Of a DNA stretch of 64,000 nucleotides, positions 48,281-60,306 are shown piece by piece; position 1 is the stretch's first letter, and the number at the start of each line of letters is the position of its first letter. Location of the stretch: NCBI GenBank assembly GCA_022225965.2, contig JAKJXP020000136.1, forward strand, positions 1 through 64,000. Direction: 5' to 3'. A program made the translations under genes and the position numbers. The notes under the pieces were generated by a model that worked only from the letters and a program-made list of their open reading frames with translations, made no database searches and was not told the origin of the DNA. The stretch comes from Diatrype stigma (Eukaryota; Ascomycota; Sordariomycetes; Xylariales; Diatrypaceae).

Positions 48281-50301
48281 ATGTCTGCCCCTCCAGCGCC
48301 TGCAGAGCCCACCAATCCGGCTGTTCAGTCGGGAGGTGAGAGCTCCAACTCCAGCGCCACCACCCCTGCACCTTCAACCACAACCACCGCCACCTCGCAG
48401 TCGAGCACTTCGACCGAGGAGTCGCTGATCTGCCGCTGGAACAACTGTCTCGAGAAATTCAACACTGCCGAGACCCTCTATGTAAGACCCTTTACGCGCA
48501 TGATGAGCATGATGAGCATGATGAACATATCAGGATCATCAGCATAATCACTATATACCCATGAGCGCGAAACTAACGGCCCGTAGGAACACATCTGCGA
48601 GAAGCACGTTGGTCGCAAGAGCACCAACAACCTGAACTTGACATGCCAGTGGAACCAATGCAGGACAACCACTGTCAAGCGAGATCACATTACCTCGCAT
48701 ATCCGTGTCCATGTCCCCCTGAAGCCACACAAGTGTGATTTCTGTGGCAAGAGCTTCAAGCGGCCTCAGGACCTGAAGAAGCACGTCAAGGTATGAAGCA
48801 TTATATCATCTCTTATCCACCTACCAGGTGTCGATTCTCGGGACTAACGATGCTCCTCTACTAGACCCATGCCGACGACTCCGTCCTGGTGCGATCTCCT
48901 GAGCAGCATGGAGGTATGAACGGTGCTTACAGAGCCCAAACCAAAGGTACGAACGAACAAGCTCGTTTCCAACTTCTTGATTTCCTTCGAGGCTAATATT
49001 GCCTCTCAGCTCCCTCTAGCTACTATGATCACACTGGCCAAATCCGTACTAACCAGGCTCCCTTTGGTCAGCCGTCCCACCCCGCCAATGGTCATACTAG
49101 CAGTTATTATCAACACCATGGGCCTTCATTTGGTGGCCCCATGTACTACCAGGCACTTGGTGGCCGGAGCGATCATATGGGTTACCATGCTGCCGCTGCC
49201 GAGTTCGACAACCGCAAGCGGACTTACGACGCCCTGAACGATTTCTTCGGTGAAGCGAAGCGCCGTCAGATGGATCCAGCCTCGTACGCGCAAGTCGGCC
49301 AGAGATTGATGCCACTGCACGGTGCCCTCCCTATCCACTCGGGGTCGCTCCCAGCTGAGTACCTCCCGGCACCTGCGGTCGTCCCTGTCGATGGCCATGG
49401 TGGCCACGGACCCTACCAGCAGCACTATGCTCTACCACCCATGCCGAATGTTCGCACTAAGAACGACCTGATCCAGATCGATCAGATTCTCGAACAGATG
49501 CAGAGCACAGTGTACGAGAACTCCAACACGGCAGCCGCTGCAGGCGTGCACCAGCCCGGATCACACTATCTTCCCCTGAGCTTCCGCCACAGCCAATCGC
49601 CGCCGCACTCGGCCGCTCATGGCCAGTCAGCAATCCCGACAGGCGCATACTCCGCCGCGCACGTGGCTTCGCCGTTGACGGCCGTCTCTTCTACGCACTC
49701 GAACGGCACACCGGCCGTCACGCCGCCCTCGAGCTCACTCTCGTACACCTCGGGCCACTCGCCCACCGCCTCGTCCTCCGGCCTCTCGCCCTCGTCGCGG
49801 CACAGCTCCACCACATCGGCGCTGTACCCGACGCTGCCGGCGGTGACGTCGGGCTACCCGGGCCAGTCGGCGACGTCGACGCTGGGGCCGAACTTCGACT
49901 CGGACCCGCGGCGCCGCTACTCGGGCAGCATGCTGCAGCGCGCGGCCGTCGGCCCGCGGCCCGTGGCGGTGGAGCGCGACACGTCGATGGCGACGACGTC
50001 GCCCAAGGCGGTGGCGGCGCCGCCGCCGCCGCCCGAGTCGGCCGTGTCGTCGGTCAGCTCCCCCTCGGCCGAGTCCGAGGCCAGCAACACCGAGACCCAG
50101 CAGGACCAGGCGTACGAGGCCTGGCTCGAGAACGTCCGCGTCATCGAGTACCTGCGCGAGTACGTCATCGACCGCCTCAAGCGCGGCGAGTACGACGCCG
50201 AGAGCCCGTCCGCGGCGAGCAACCACTCGTCACCCATGGACACTGACTCGCCTACCCGGCCGCCCTCGCAGCCTGCCTACCCTGCTCTTCCCCTACCGTG
50301 A
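48281..50301 (+). CDS. pacC: PacC/Rim101 pH-responsive zinc-finger transcription factor
   Basis: Four exons (48281-48481, 48587-48790, 48865-48946, 49010-50301) join in frame to 592 residues. Three C2H2 fingers are complete: C51/C56/H69/H74, C87/C92/H105/H109, and C117/C120/H133/H137. The core between them ([54 protein letters not shown]) is the PacC signature and reads GCCARG in DNA. A conserved [15 protein letters not shown] block starts at residue 235, and the C-terminal [18 protein letters not shown] block near 540 is typical of PacC. In Aspergillus, PacC is proteolysed at alkaline pH, then activates alkaline genes and represses acid genes. The start codon has a strong context (GCCGCCATG). 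The C-terminal half is Ser/Pro/Ala-rich and GC-rich. Confidence 0.96.
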
Positions 50302-52352
50302 GGCTGGTTTTACTCTGGTCCGGGATGAGGACGGAGAAAGGAGGAATTGAGGGACAGAAAAGAGGAGGAAAAAAAGAAGGAACAAACAAAAAGAAGGGGG
50401 CCAATGCAGAGAGACGAAGGGCATATACGACTGTCCAACAGGAGGAACGGAATGAACACGCCTAATTAGGCTCGAGATATGGGGCCAGGGCGTTGTTATT
50501 ACTTTTATTATTAAATTCTTACGACGACGGGTACGGATGATATTTGATTTTTGACTTGACGAATTGGCTGGCTTTTGACGAGGAAGAGAGAGAAATCATT
50601 ACTAGAAGGCAGGTTTTGTTTTCGCTTTTCCAAACAAAGAAACATCAAAAATGGCGGGAGGCCCGTGCCTGCCTGCCTTGCCTGCCTGCTGATGATGATG
50701 GCGGTGGTGCTTATGGGATTGCGTGTTTTGATCTTGATGAAGGAAAGGAGGGACGGAGGGAAACTGGAATCACGGTGTTGTTTTGCTTTCTTATTTATGT
50801 AAACCTGGCCGTTTCAGATGCCTGCTTGCCTACTTTACTTCACCTCTTACTTCTACTGTAGAGTTTTCAAGGATGGAAAGTAAACTAGGTATTTTAGCTA
50901 GCTTTTTTACCTCTTCTCACTTCTACAAAAACGTTCATCTCAGCCTACTCAACTCAACTACTTGCCTCTTTTTATCTGATTGGTGAACGCAGCGCAATGA
51001 ACGAATCACTAGGCCTGGTTTCCCTATCCTCGATACGATCGAACAACTAACGTAACGGCGATCATCCTATAAATATCGGCGTTGGTTGATGTAATTGTAG
51101 ATAGGGCCGGCAGATCGGGGAGCTTAAGTAGATTGATCAATTGGTTGATTCTCCAAAGACAAACACCTTCAGTCTCAGGAAATGTGAAAACACAACCCCC
51201 CGAGCACCGTACGCAAGTAGGCACGAAAGTAGCTGGACTGTTTGTTCCATTGGGGAAGTCTATAGGTACTCGTATATCATGTTGATTTCGGGCCTAAGTA
51301 CTTACTTAGGCAACCATGGCTACTTGACGAGAAGTAGACATTGGTTCAAAAGGCCGCCCTGACTGCTGCTGCTGTCTACCTAAATATGCATGATTGCTGT
51401 GCTGTGCTGTGCTATGCTGGCCTGACCATACCGTACATAACTCAATCTCGAACGGACGAACGAACGCTTGACGTGTATAGACACCCGCTTGCTTCGTATA
51501 TATGTCGGTACCTACACCGAGGTATATACTTGCTCGCCTAGCCTGCGGTGTCGAACGTCGACGAGCCGAATCGTCAGCGCACTGCCAGCCCAGCCAGACA
51601 AGACCCTGATTTTGTACTCGATCAAATGCTACTTCCACGGGACTGTGTTCCGCCAACTGCCCGCAACTCTTTATCACCCACCCGACTGCACCCACCTGTC
51701 CACGGCCCAGCCCATTTCGTGCTGGTGCGCATCGACTCATCTCAGCCTGAGGTCCCTGAGGGCTCTGACCTACCCAACTGCCCAGCAGCCGTCAGCCATA
51801 TGTGCGCTTCTCATGCAAGGGATCCCTAGCTGGTAGTTTACTGTGGCGATAGGTAGTTGGTTGGCGACTGAGTCAAAAGCATGCTGTCGACTTAAAGCCC
51901 TGGCAAGTAGGGGACCGACGAACAGGCAGGCACCTCTTACATGGAAACGTGTCGATCGCCATTGTGCGGCAGCGCTCATTTGGGGTAGGCAGGTTTGCCC
52001 AGTATACTAAGTAGATAAAGGCGCACCATGTATGCATCATCCGGATGGTACATTTTTGTCCTTCAGTCGTACCAGCCACGGCGGAATAACGCTCCACGGG
52101 CGAATCGGTATTGCGTTGAGTAGAAAGAAGAAGGCAGGTCTTTATTTCCGTCGGGAACCTCCCCGCGCTTCCTTCCTTCATGACCTAGCAAAGTAGTCGT
52201 AGCGTGGATGATTGCTTGCCGACCATGGGGAAGATGCCCCAAAAGATACGCCTCAAACGACGAGCCAAGTCAATCAACCCTGAGTCAGGTTCAGAAGAGT
52301 AAAATCCCGAGCAGTGAGAGCGGGGATCCGTTAACCTCTTTTTTTCTCTCTT
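50302..52352. other. Intergenic between convergent genes
   Basis: Probable long 3' ends of pacC and SWC5. GCTGT-type repeats near 51400. No gene supported. Confidence 0.5.
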
Positions 52353-53456
52353 TCACGCGCGCCCCGCCACCCTAGCCCTCCGCGCATCCTCCTCCCGGTG
52401 AGCCTCGACGCGCGCCAGGAAGTCCTGGCGGTGGACGTACGAGTCCTTGGACTTGCCGGCGAGCTCGAGCTCGTCCTTGATGCCCTCCTGGTCGACGTAG
52501 CCGGCCCAGTCCATGCGGCTCTTCTCGACGACGTTCAGCTTCTTGGCCTTGGCCTGGGCCTGCTGCTGCTCGCGCAGCTGGAGCCGGGCCGCCATGCCCA
52601 GGTTCAGATCGGCGCGCTGCAGGTGCTGCGCGGCCAGGCCCTCGACGACGGGCTCGAACATGGACCGGAACGCTTTCCGCGGCTTGCTCTTCGGCTGCGC
52701 TTCTTCTTCGGCGGCGGCGGCATCGTCGGCTGCTAGGGCTGCCGCCCCCTTGGCCCCCAGTGACGCGAGGTAGAGCTTGGCCTCAGCTGACTCCCGGGAC
52801 ACTAGCTTCTCCTCCGTGTGCACCTTTCCGGCGAAATTGTAAGTGCGCTTGATCTTGATCATCGCCGGGGGCTCCATGGTGGTGGTGTCTCCCTCTCCGT
52901 TCTCTTTCCCCCTTCGAGCTTCGCTGCCATTCTCCTTTTCCTTCTCTTGCGTGTCCTCGCCTCGAGATACCTCTTTCTCCCGTTGCTGCTCCGCGTCGGT
53001 CTTCGGAGGTACTACGGGGGCGGCCGTCATCTTCGCCCATAGGTCGTCGACGTCCACGGTCACCGGGCCCGTGATGGCGTGGGACTTGCGCTCGGCCTTC
53101 TCCTGCGCCCGCATGCTGCGCGTCTTGATGAGGCCGCCCTCCCCGCCCTCGTCGTCTTCAGCAGCCGCTGCTGTTGCTGCGGCGCCATCCTTCCGCTTCG
53201 CCTTCTTCTTGCGCTTCTTCGCTTTCTGTATTATCGCCTCGTCGCCCGAGTTCTCAAATCCGTCGTCGTCGTCATTCTCGCCAGTGGGCCGTTTGCGCTT
53301 CTGCGTTGTTGCTGCTGCACGGGGTCGGTCGTCGCTCTCCTCTCCTTCTTCGGATTCAGAAGCATCCGAGGCGCCTTCCGCGGGGGCAGCATCCGGCGCA
53401 AAGTCGGAGTCCTCGTCCGACGCGTAGTCTTCGTCTATGGGGAGTTCTGGAGGCAT
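52353..53456 (-). CDS. swc5: Swc5 / Bucentaur (BCNT-C) protein, SWR1 complex subunit
   Basis: This single-exon protein has 367 residues. The N-terminus is acidic (DEDYASDEDSDFAPD), a pattern that in yeast Swc5 contacts H2A-H2B. A lysine-rich stretch (KKRKKKAKRK) follows near residues 79-90. The C-terminal BCNT domain (about 270-355) includes KAFRSMFEPVV, KLNVVEKSRMDWAGYVDQEG and IKDELELAGKSKDSYVHRQDF. Swc5 helps the SWR1 remodeler replace H2A with H2A.Z in nucleosomes; the protein should be nuclear. A middle low-complexity Ala/Lys/Glu region separates the two halves. It is convergent with pacC. Very GC-rich coding sequence makes long open frames on the opposite strand here, which I treat as shadows. 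A subunit role in this species is inferred from orthology. Confidence 0.92.
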   Translation of the reverse strand: MPPELPIDEDYASDEDSDFAPDAAPAEGASDASESEEGEESDDRPRAAATTQKRKRPTGENDDDDGFENSGDEAIIQKAKKRKKKAKRKDGAAATAAAAEDDEGGEGGLIKTRSMRAQEKAERKSHAITGPVTVDVDDLWAKMTAAPVVPPKTDAEQQREKEVSRGEDTQEKEKENGSEARRGKENGEGDTTTMEPPAMIKIKRTYNFAGKVHTEEKLVSRESAEAKLYLASLGAKGAAALAADDAAAAEEEAQPKSKPRKAFRSMFEPVVEGLAAQHLQRADLNLGMAARLQLREQQQAQAKAKKLNVVEKSRMDWAGYVDQEGIKDELELAGKSKDSYVHRQDFLARVEAHREEDARRARVAGRA

Positions 53457-54132
53457 GGTGACGGAAGCAGCTCCGAGATGCTCAATGAGGAGAGATGAAG
53501 TCCTAGCGATGGAAAAGATGGGTGGATGTATTTACTCTACCTACCTCTTGTAAAGTAATTAATAACAGTGAGCAACCTTTAGGCAGTTGAACATTTTAGC
53601 AGGCCTGATCAGCGTTCCATTGCCCCCAGTTGCGCGCTAAATCGGAGCTTGGGCCTGCACTAGCTAGCAGCTATTGGACTAGTAGGTATGTACATACATA
53701 CTGGTGCCTAGTAACCCCCGCCAAAATATGCTGCCGCTGTCTTCTAGAATCTAGCGACGCCATCGGCAATTGACTTAAGGTTGTATGTACAATACTACAA
53801 CACCGTTGGGGTGCGCTATGAAGTTGATCGAACGAGCTTCTCACAGTCATTCTACCCACCCCTGCCACCATGTAGGGGGAAGCTCCTTGGTTTGTTCAGA
53901 TGACATGCAGTTGTCTTACTGAGGCAATTTAAGCCAATTGAGGCCAATTCAGAACCCAAGTTGCGCCTTATAAAGAACCCTGGGTTTCGTATTCTTTGAT
54001 TTTGGTAGCAACATTTATACTCCTGAACAGCTATGTACTTCGTAGACCACTCTGTCCCCGATCATGTAACTATTCAGCTGTCGGTCATCCGACACCTTCA
54101 CCATCACCAATACCATCACCATCTTTCCGAGC
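53457..54132. other. Intergenic
   Basis: No coding or RNA signal recognised. Confidence 0.5.
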
Positions 54133-54685
54133 TCAGAACCCCCAGTACGACTTGACGAGGTACGCGGCGTAGCCAGCCAGGCCGAGCTGGACCCCAATGG
54201 TGCCGAAGTAGCCCACGGGGCGCCCGAGGCCCATGCCCCCTTCCTTCAGCAGACCGAACTCGCTGTGCGCGACGCGCAGCGCGAACAGGGAGGCCAGAGC
54301 CGCCGTGAGGTAGGACCGGTTCCCGCCGTTGAGCTCGGCGGTCGCGGCGAGGATGAAGGCGAGCGGGACGTTCTCCACGAAGTTCTGGTGGCAGCGCGAG
54401 GCGCGGAAGAGCTTGTTCTCCTTGTACGAGCCGCCCTCCTTGCCTGACGATGCGGAGGAGTTGTCGCCAAGGTAGTGCTTGTCCGCGAGCCGGTTCGAGA
54501 CCACGCGCCAGCTTAGCAGCGAGTTGTAGACGGCGAAGGGCAGGGCGAAGAAGCCCGTCACGGCTGTGTTTTCAGGGGATTAGCGTCGATAGCAAACCTT
54601 TCAGGGGCAATGGGCGTCAGGAGACCGGAAACTCACGCAATAGGGGTGTGAGGATTGGCGCAGAAAGGCCGATTGAGGTCGTCAT
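54133..54685 (-). CDS. MAPEG-family membrane protein
   Basis: Two exons, 54685-54637 and 54563-54133, join with a 73-nt intron to 159 residues; the first exon gives MTTSIGLSAPILTPLL and ends in phase 1. The protein has about four hydrophobic helices: PVTGFFALPFAVYNSLL, the VENVPLAFILAATAEL helix, LTAALASLFALRVAH, and the C-terminal VQLGLAGYAAYLVKSYW. The MAPEG signature is present as R70 in RASRCHQNFVENVP (with N77 and E80), matching the R-A-x-x-N-x-x-E-x-x-P core that binds glutathione in the family. Such enzymes include microsomal glutathione transferases and related eicosanoid enzymes; which reaction this one runs is not clear. A Ser/Gly-rich loop (DNSSASSGKEGG) sits between helices 1 and 2. 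Confidence 0.9.
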
Positions 54686-55467
54686 GTTGGCAGCTGTTAC
54701 TTTAGGCAAAACAACTTTGTACGTTGTAAGGTCAGCGAAGATGGATTGGAAACAGAGAGATGGTAGGTTATCTAAACAAGTTATCGAAGGAGATGGATGG
54801 TAGTGACTATCACAGGAGCAGCAGCTCATTTATTAAGCAACCACAGCTACTATCAACTAACGCTATTTCTATTTCCATTTGTCTACGGCACATGGTTGTT
54901 TCCTGAATCGTTGGTATTATGGGACTACCAACGCCAAAAACAGCTCGTCGAGGTTAAACAGTGACTAAGAGAATGTAGCATTGCTGCGACTAGCAACGGT
55001 CGAAAGGAGAAATGTGTGGAAACACTGGAAACACATCATCGAATGATTTCAAATCATCCGGGAGGGAGGTTGCAACACCGTGGTTTTGTAGCCAAGTACA
55101 CACGCATATCATCTTAGTAAAGAGACCGAACTAACACGACGACAACCAAAACTTTGACTATCCCCCCGGGACTGGGGGGGCCCGGGCCATCGCCGTTCAT
55201 ACGTTGAGACTTTGAGATGTTGAGATGACGGCCACCTGCATGGCCGATTTAGGGCAGCAGCTCCCACCTTGAAGTCACTGACGTCAGCGCCCGTCCTACG
55301 TCATATATATGCGTACTGTGTCGCTTATAGAGACTCAGTGTTTGTCGGGTCCATCCAGGAGGTATAAGTATATAAGCAATATAGATCATGAAGCCATAAA
55401 CCCATGATAGCAACGCCAGAAACCTTGCCCTGAGAAAGAATTCTAACCAAAACCAAAAACGCCGACC
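54686..55467. other. Divergent promoter region of the MAPEG and CsbD genes
   Basis: Holds a GC-rich palindromic stretch near 55163-55190 and the CRE/TATA arrangement listed separately. No gene. Confidence 0.5.
55279..55310 (+). promoter_or_regulatory. CRE palindrome, CRE half-site and TATA box of the CsbD-like gene
   Basis: TGACGTCA (perfect CRE) is at 55279, TACGTCA at 55297 and TATATAT at 55304, about 160-190 nt before the start. CRE is the target of ATF/CREB-type bZIP factors such as fungal Atf1 in stress. Confidence 0.5.
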
Positions 55468-55926
55468 ATGTCCGGAAACAACACCAACCAGCACCCCTCC
55501 CTCGTCGGCGGTCACGCCGAGTACATCAAGGGTGCAGCAGAGGTGAGTTACGCCATTCGGGTGCGATGCCAACAGACGAGCTAGTTCATTTAGTATACCT
55601 ATATGGCTCATGAAATTGCTTTCCCTCGCCGATAGGAGGCAGCCCAACTGGAGAGGAGGGAACAAGAAAGACCGGAAACCCCTCGTACTTGATCACTAAC
55701 TTCCGCATAATACCTACAGTCTGCCATTGGTAGCGTCACGGGCTCGCACGCCTGGACGAGCTCGGGAGAGCAGGACAAGGCCCACGCCGTCGACGCCATG
55801 AAAGCCGCGGGCGAAGCTCGCGACCCGGCGACTCAGGGGTACGGCAAGGCGGAGCAGAAGCTCGGCCAGGTGACGGGCTGCGAGGGCATGGTGAAGGAGG
55901 GAACCGCAAGCAAGAAGCCAGAATGA
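55468..55926 (+). CDS. CsbD-like small stress protein
   Basis: Two exons, 55468-55542 and 55720-55926, join in phase 0 to 93 residues; the 177-nt intron has donor GTGAGT and acceptor ACAG. The start context is GACCATGTC. The protein is small, hydrophilic and rich in Gly, Ala, Lys and Glu. The first exon has HAEYIKGAAE, and the second repeats the pattern as SAIGSVTGSHAWTSSGEQD, then GYGKAEQKLGQVTGCEGM and VKEGTASKKPE at the end. This KGxxx...GxxTG repeat is that of the CsbD family, known from bacterial stress proteins and, in fungi, from small proteins linked to cruciform DNA binding (Ustilago Hmp1). The real role here is unknown. It has a CRE and TATA box upstream, which fits stress induction. 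Confidence 0.85.
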
Positions 55927-56440
55927 AGAATGGAGGGTGAAGGATAAAGCGATCGGCCATGCTGGAAGTTTGCCCTGGCAGAAATATGTGTACGAATAAA
56001 ACAACGAACGGCGTTATGGGAGTTTCATTACGGTAGCAACAATGGCAAATAACTACGTTGGCTTCTCTTCTGTCTGTCTACCCCAAATCATAGGTACACA
56101 GAACCGCGGTAGTTTCATCGAGAAATCCACCGTACAATTCTATCTTGCTAGAAATCTCTTCGACGATGCTTCGAGACGAGAGGATGCCAGCAAAACCACC
56201 GTGACGCCCCATTTCCATGCCCCTAATTGGCAAATAATCTTGAGACCTTGGTTGGAATGGATAACAATCTCGATGACCACAAGAACTCCGTTCCGTGACA
56301 TGCAGGGGGTTATGTAGGCATTCAAAGCGCATATCTATTTATGTATTACTGGCTTCGGAGACCCCCTTGTGCACTCCCAATGATGGTGACAATTTGTTTC
56401 TAATTTGATTTCATTTCATTCGTTCTTTCCTGTCCTGGCC
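55927..56440. other. Intergenic between convergent genes
   Basis: 3' ends of the CsbD and TIP41 genes. No other signal. Confidence 0.5.
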
Positions 56441-57091
56441 TCAGGACTTCAACGTGACGCTCTCGAGCGTCTGCTCCACTATAGGCAATAAGTCCGCGAT
56501 CTTGTTCGCGTCCCTCAGGGCGATTGTGATCTCGTCGGGCCTCAAGCCCGTCATGAGAAGCGCCTGTAAAGCAAATTGTATCGAGGTTAGCCAACAACGT
56601 TTTTCTATGCATGCCGGTTTTCAAGGGGAGGGGGGTTGATGAAGGAGAAGAAAATATCGAAAAAAATAAAAAATAAAATCATAAGGGGTAAGGGGGTGGT
56701 GGGCATGGGGATCAATCAATCAGTGCGCATAACACACACGAACAAACAAACAACACAACACAACCACCAACAACCAACAACAACATACCCTCCTCGCATC
56801 CTCGAAGGCGGCCTCGCGGGCGGTGTACTCGCGCGTGACCTCCTCGGCGTCGAAGTCGACGTAGACGCGGGCGTCGCGGACGCGGACGACGACGCCGTCG
56901 ACGCGCAGGAAGAGGCGGCACAGCAGCAGCAGGCGGCGCTCGTGCACGCGCACCTTGGCGCTCAGCACCGACACGCCGTTGTCGTCCAGCTCGCTCTCGT
57001 ACAGCACCACCTCGTCGAAGAACAGGATCGGGTCCCGCCGCTTCAGCAGCTCCAGCGGGATCGCCTTCGTCGTCGGCCGGAACCGGAGGTC

Positions 57092-57123
<32 letters not shown>

Positions 57124-57826
57124 CCTCCTCCTGCTGGTGGTGGTTTTGGTTCTGGTGGTGATTCGGCCGTCCCTGTTCCTCCTTGCTCTCTTCCCTCTCC
57201 TCTCCTTGCTGTTGTGCCCCGCTGCCTGTCGTCGTCGTAACTGTATCTGTAGCCGTGCCATCACCAGGACCATGCTGCGACCTCGTCCCCGTCCCCGTCC
57301 CTGTCCCCGTCCCCGACGATCCCGGCACCGTCACGGTACCCCGATACGCGGTACTATAGCTCCAGTCGAACGGGCGCACGACCTCCATGATATCGCGGGT
57401 GTCGCCGGCGCGCTCGCGGCTCGCGGCCCACGACCTTGCGTGCGCGACCTGCAGCAGCCCGCCCTCGGGCAGGCCGGTCTTGTCGACGCCGTCGAGGGCG
57501 TCGCGCGCCCGGAACGCGATGGCCCACCCGCTCGGCGCGTGCGACACCGCCAGCAGGTTGTCGCCGAAGATCATCTCCGGCACCGGGATCCCCAGGTCCG
57601 CCTCCAGCGCCGCGATCGGCCCCGCCTTGGAGATCGGCAGCTTCCGGCTCGCGATCGCGAACGGGCCCTGCCGGTGCGTCCGCGTCGCCCGCGCCAGGTC
57701 CGCCTCCGTTGGGAACGCCGCCCCTGCCGCCCCTGCTCCTGCCCCTGGCACCACCCCCGCCGTCATAGGTGGTGGGGTGTGGTGCGGCGGCGGTGGTGGT
57801 GCCGGCTGACGGCTTGTTGCTGTCAT
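56441..57826 (-). CDS. tip41: Tip41-like protein (TOR / PP2A regulator)
   Basis: Two exons, 57826-56789 and 56563-56441, join in phase 0 to 386 residues; the intron is 225 nt. Family blocks are easy to see: GPFAIASRKLPISKAGPI (from 54), EADLGIPVPEMIFGDN (75-90), VVRPFDWSYSTAYRGT (149-164), IPLELLKRRDPILFFDEVVL and YESELDDNGVSVL (256-288), LLLLCRLFLRVDGVVVRVRD (299-318), and the last exon ALLMTGLRPDEIT. Tip41 binds the Tap42/alpha4-PP2A module and opposes TOR signalling in yeast; it is cytoplasmic. A low-complexity insert (about 168-246, with TG repeats, His/Gln and a poly-Ser run) breaks the conserved domain. A Pro/Gly/Ala-rich N-terminus precedes it. The role is inferred from yeast. Confidence 0.94.
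57093..57122. repeat. (CTG)10 trinucleotide repeat coding poly-Ser in Tip41
   Basis: Ten CTG units on the plus strand give the Ser run on the coding strand, inside the low-complexity insert. Confidence 0.85.
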
Positions 57827-60306
57827 GGTGGAATGGTGGAATGATTGGTTGGTGGTTTGTTCGTCGCTACTCTAGTTGCTCCTTTCAAGTGGCAGTTGGT
57901 TGGTTGGCTTAATGTGCTAAGCCAGCTAGGTTTATATGCTCTGGTAGGAATAAGACCGAAGGTACCTGGTATTGAGAGTTGGTTGTCCTGGTGGGGGATG
58001 GGGGTAAAAGCCAGGCAGGACGTGGAAGCTTTTCATGTTGGTTGTAACTGGTAACGAAGGAGGGGCAACTTTCAGTGTTCCACTGGTAGGGGAGCTCGTG
58101 TGGGGCACCTACCTACCTATGTTGCACTAAACTGCGGGAACCAAGAGCCCCGGCAGCCCGGCTTCTATTCATACATACCTAGGTATGTAGTTACATACTA
58201 CATACAACTACGTACAGCTGACTGCCACGCTCATGCCATGCCGGATAACATTTCTGCTTTAAACAGGGGGGGGTATTCATTTAGTCAACAGGTCTTACCA
58301 GCTACCGATGTTTCTTATAGCTCCATTGTGTGTAAAGATTATCTAGTAGTCAAGGGAAGCCTGGCTGTAAAAGCAGCTTCTGAGACCCTTACCCTGTGCG
58401 ATTAACTTCAGCCTGTGTGAGGTATCTGCCCAGCCGGCGTCGTATTATAACCCCCCCCACCCTTTCGCTGTATGGCACATGGTGACTGACTTCCCACACT
58501 TGATGTATACAGTAAGTATGTAGACCAACTAGTGCTACGGATTTCGTGTGGATCTACGATGTTCTAAATCCTGAGGTAAAGTGAGGCGAAGTGAAACTAA
58601 GTATTAAGGAGAGGAATTGTGTAGTAGATATCACCTTTTAATGAATCTCTACACCTCCTAATCATCGCGGTCTTATTCATATCCCCCCCTTATGTTTCCC
58701 CGCCAACTAATCTTTGTATAAACAAAACTTCCATGGTGAACATTAGGGGGTATACCCACTACACATGTAGGTATAGTTTGTCCGAAGGGTAAATACTTGA
58801 GTAAATTACCCACAGCACGGGGACATCAGAGGCGATCTCGGTTCGAGTTTGGATCTTCCTACCCGGCTGAGTGAGGTGCCCTGGCTTATAGAGAAGGACG
58901 TATCTGTCGCCGGTTAGATAGAAACTTGATATTTCATAGCGACACCTAACTATTGATCATGTCTATCCAGCAGTGGCTGCAGCCATCGCATGGAAGAGAT
59001 ACTCTATCCCCGGGAACGGGGGAGTATCGCTGGCCCCAATGTACGTTCGGACTATACCATACCATACGTCTAGAATGAAGGAGGCGCTTGTTGAGAAGAT
59101 GTGAATGCATCTTGTCTCGGACATGGCTGTCATTTCTTTGACATCTACAATTTAGATCATAGCTTGGGTAGCCATGATCGGCGGTTGCCGACGGAACTGC
59201 TGTTAACGACTTGGGGCCTGGCAGCATTACTAGGCCCCGGACAACCCGGGATGAGTGATATGAAGTAGCGAGTTGGGAACAAAAGGAAATAGTTGCACAA
59301 TCACCCTTTTGATAGCTCGGACCTAAGAAAGGGGCTGGGCAAAGCTTAGATCAGACCAGAGCTTCGACCATTCGTCTCCGGTAAGGGGAGGGAGAAAACG
59401 GGGATAGAGACGCTGGCCTCGAGCTTCGTTGGGCCTATCTTATCAGCAACACACATGTGTCGGTAACATTCCGAAGACGGGTGTCTGTCCAGGAGATGGC
59501 TATGGCACGGCAAGGCCCTGGTATCATAGACGCCCAGGTTGACTCATCACTACTTACCTACCTGAGTGCGTGGGGCGGCGCTGAGGCATAGCAAGCTGAC
59601 CCGAAGTCACTGCAATCTCGAACAGCACAGCGGGGCCTTCGATAACAGCTCGGCAGACAGGTGAGCACGATGTAAGCGACTTCGAGGATCAAGACGTTGA
59701 TGTAATGATTTATATGATATCTTTCGTTCCGGAATGTTTCTATATGTTGGATAAAGACGCCTAACTTTCTTGTATAGCTTCAAAGTGTATTTCCTCGCTT
59801 CGACAATTATCTAACTGCTTGGTTGGTTGTTGGTTGTTGGTTGGGAGATTGGGAGGGGATAAGGGGACGTTGAAGAGAAGGTATTTTTTGGAACTCGTGT
59901 GCGCAAGGAAAGCAAGGGAATTGTCGAAGAAAGAGGCGTAACTTGAATCCCGTCACATCGGCTTCGTAGACTTCAGTACTTAATTTCAGCATATCGTAAG
60001 CGTTGTCGGCGTGTAGGGGTTCTCGTGAGGATGTGTATGTCGATCACAACCGGGTGATGGGTGGTATTAGGTGGTGGCGCAACGTTAAATCTGCGTTCGT
60101 GATCTGCCATGAGTGAAATGACCGCATCAAAATAGAGCTTACGATAATGCCTCGCTATGCAAGAAGCTGCGGGCCGAAGTAACGGGATCCTTCCAGGTCG
60201 GCAGACACGACACGTGTATAATCGTGAGAGAACCGGGCCCGTCGCCGCATTATCCCGTTTCTTTTTTTCTTCTTCTTGTAGCTGGCTGGTGACCATCGCC
60301 TCCTAG
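57827..60306. other. Long intergenic region
   Basis: No gene supported. TAGG-type low-complexity DNA around 58100-58210. A minus-strand frame at 58946-59227 has no recognisable domain. Confidence 0.5.

Noticed and set aside
52843..53427. Long plus-strand frame opposite SWC5
   Set aside because: Shadow of the GC-rich SWC5 exon.
56636..57844. 402-residue plus-strand frame opposite TIP41
   Set aside because: Low-complexity shadow frame; the TIP41 reading on the minus strand is clearly real.
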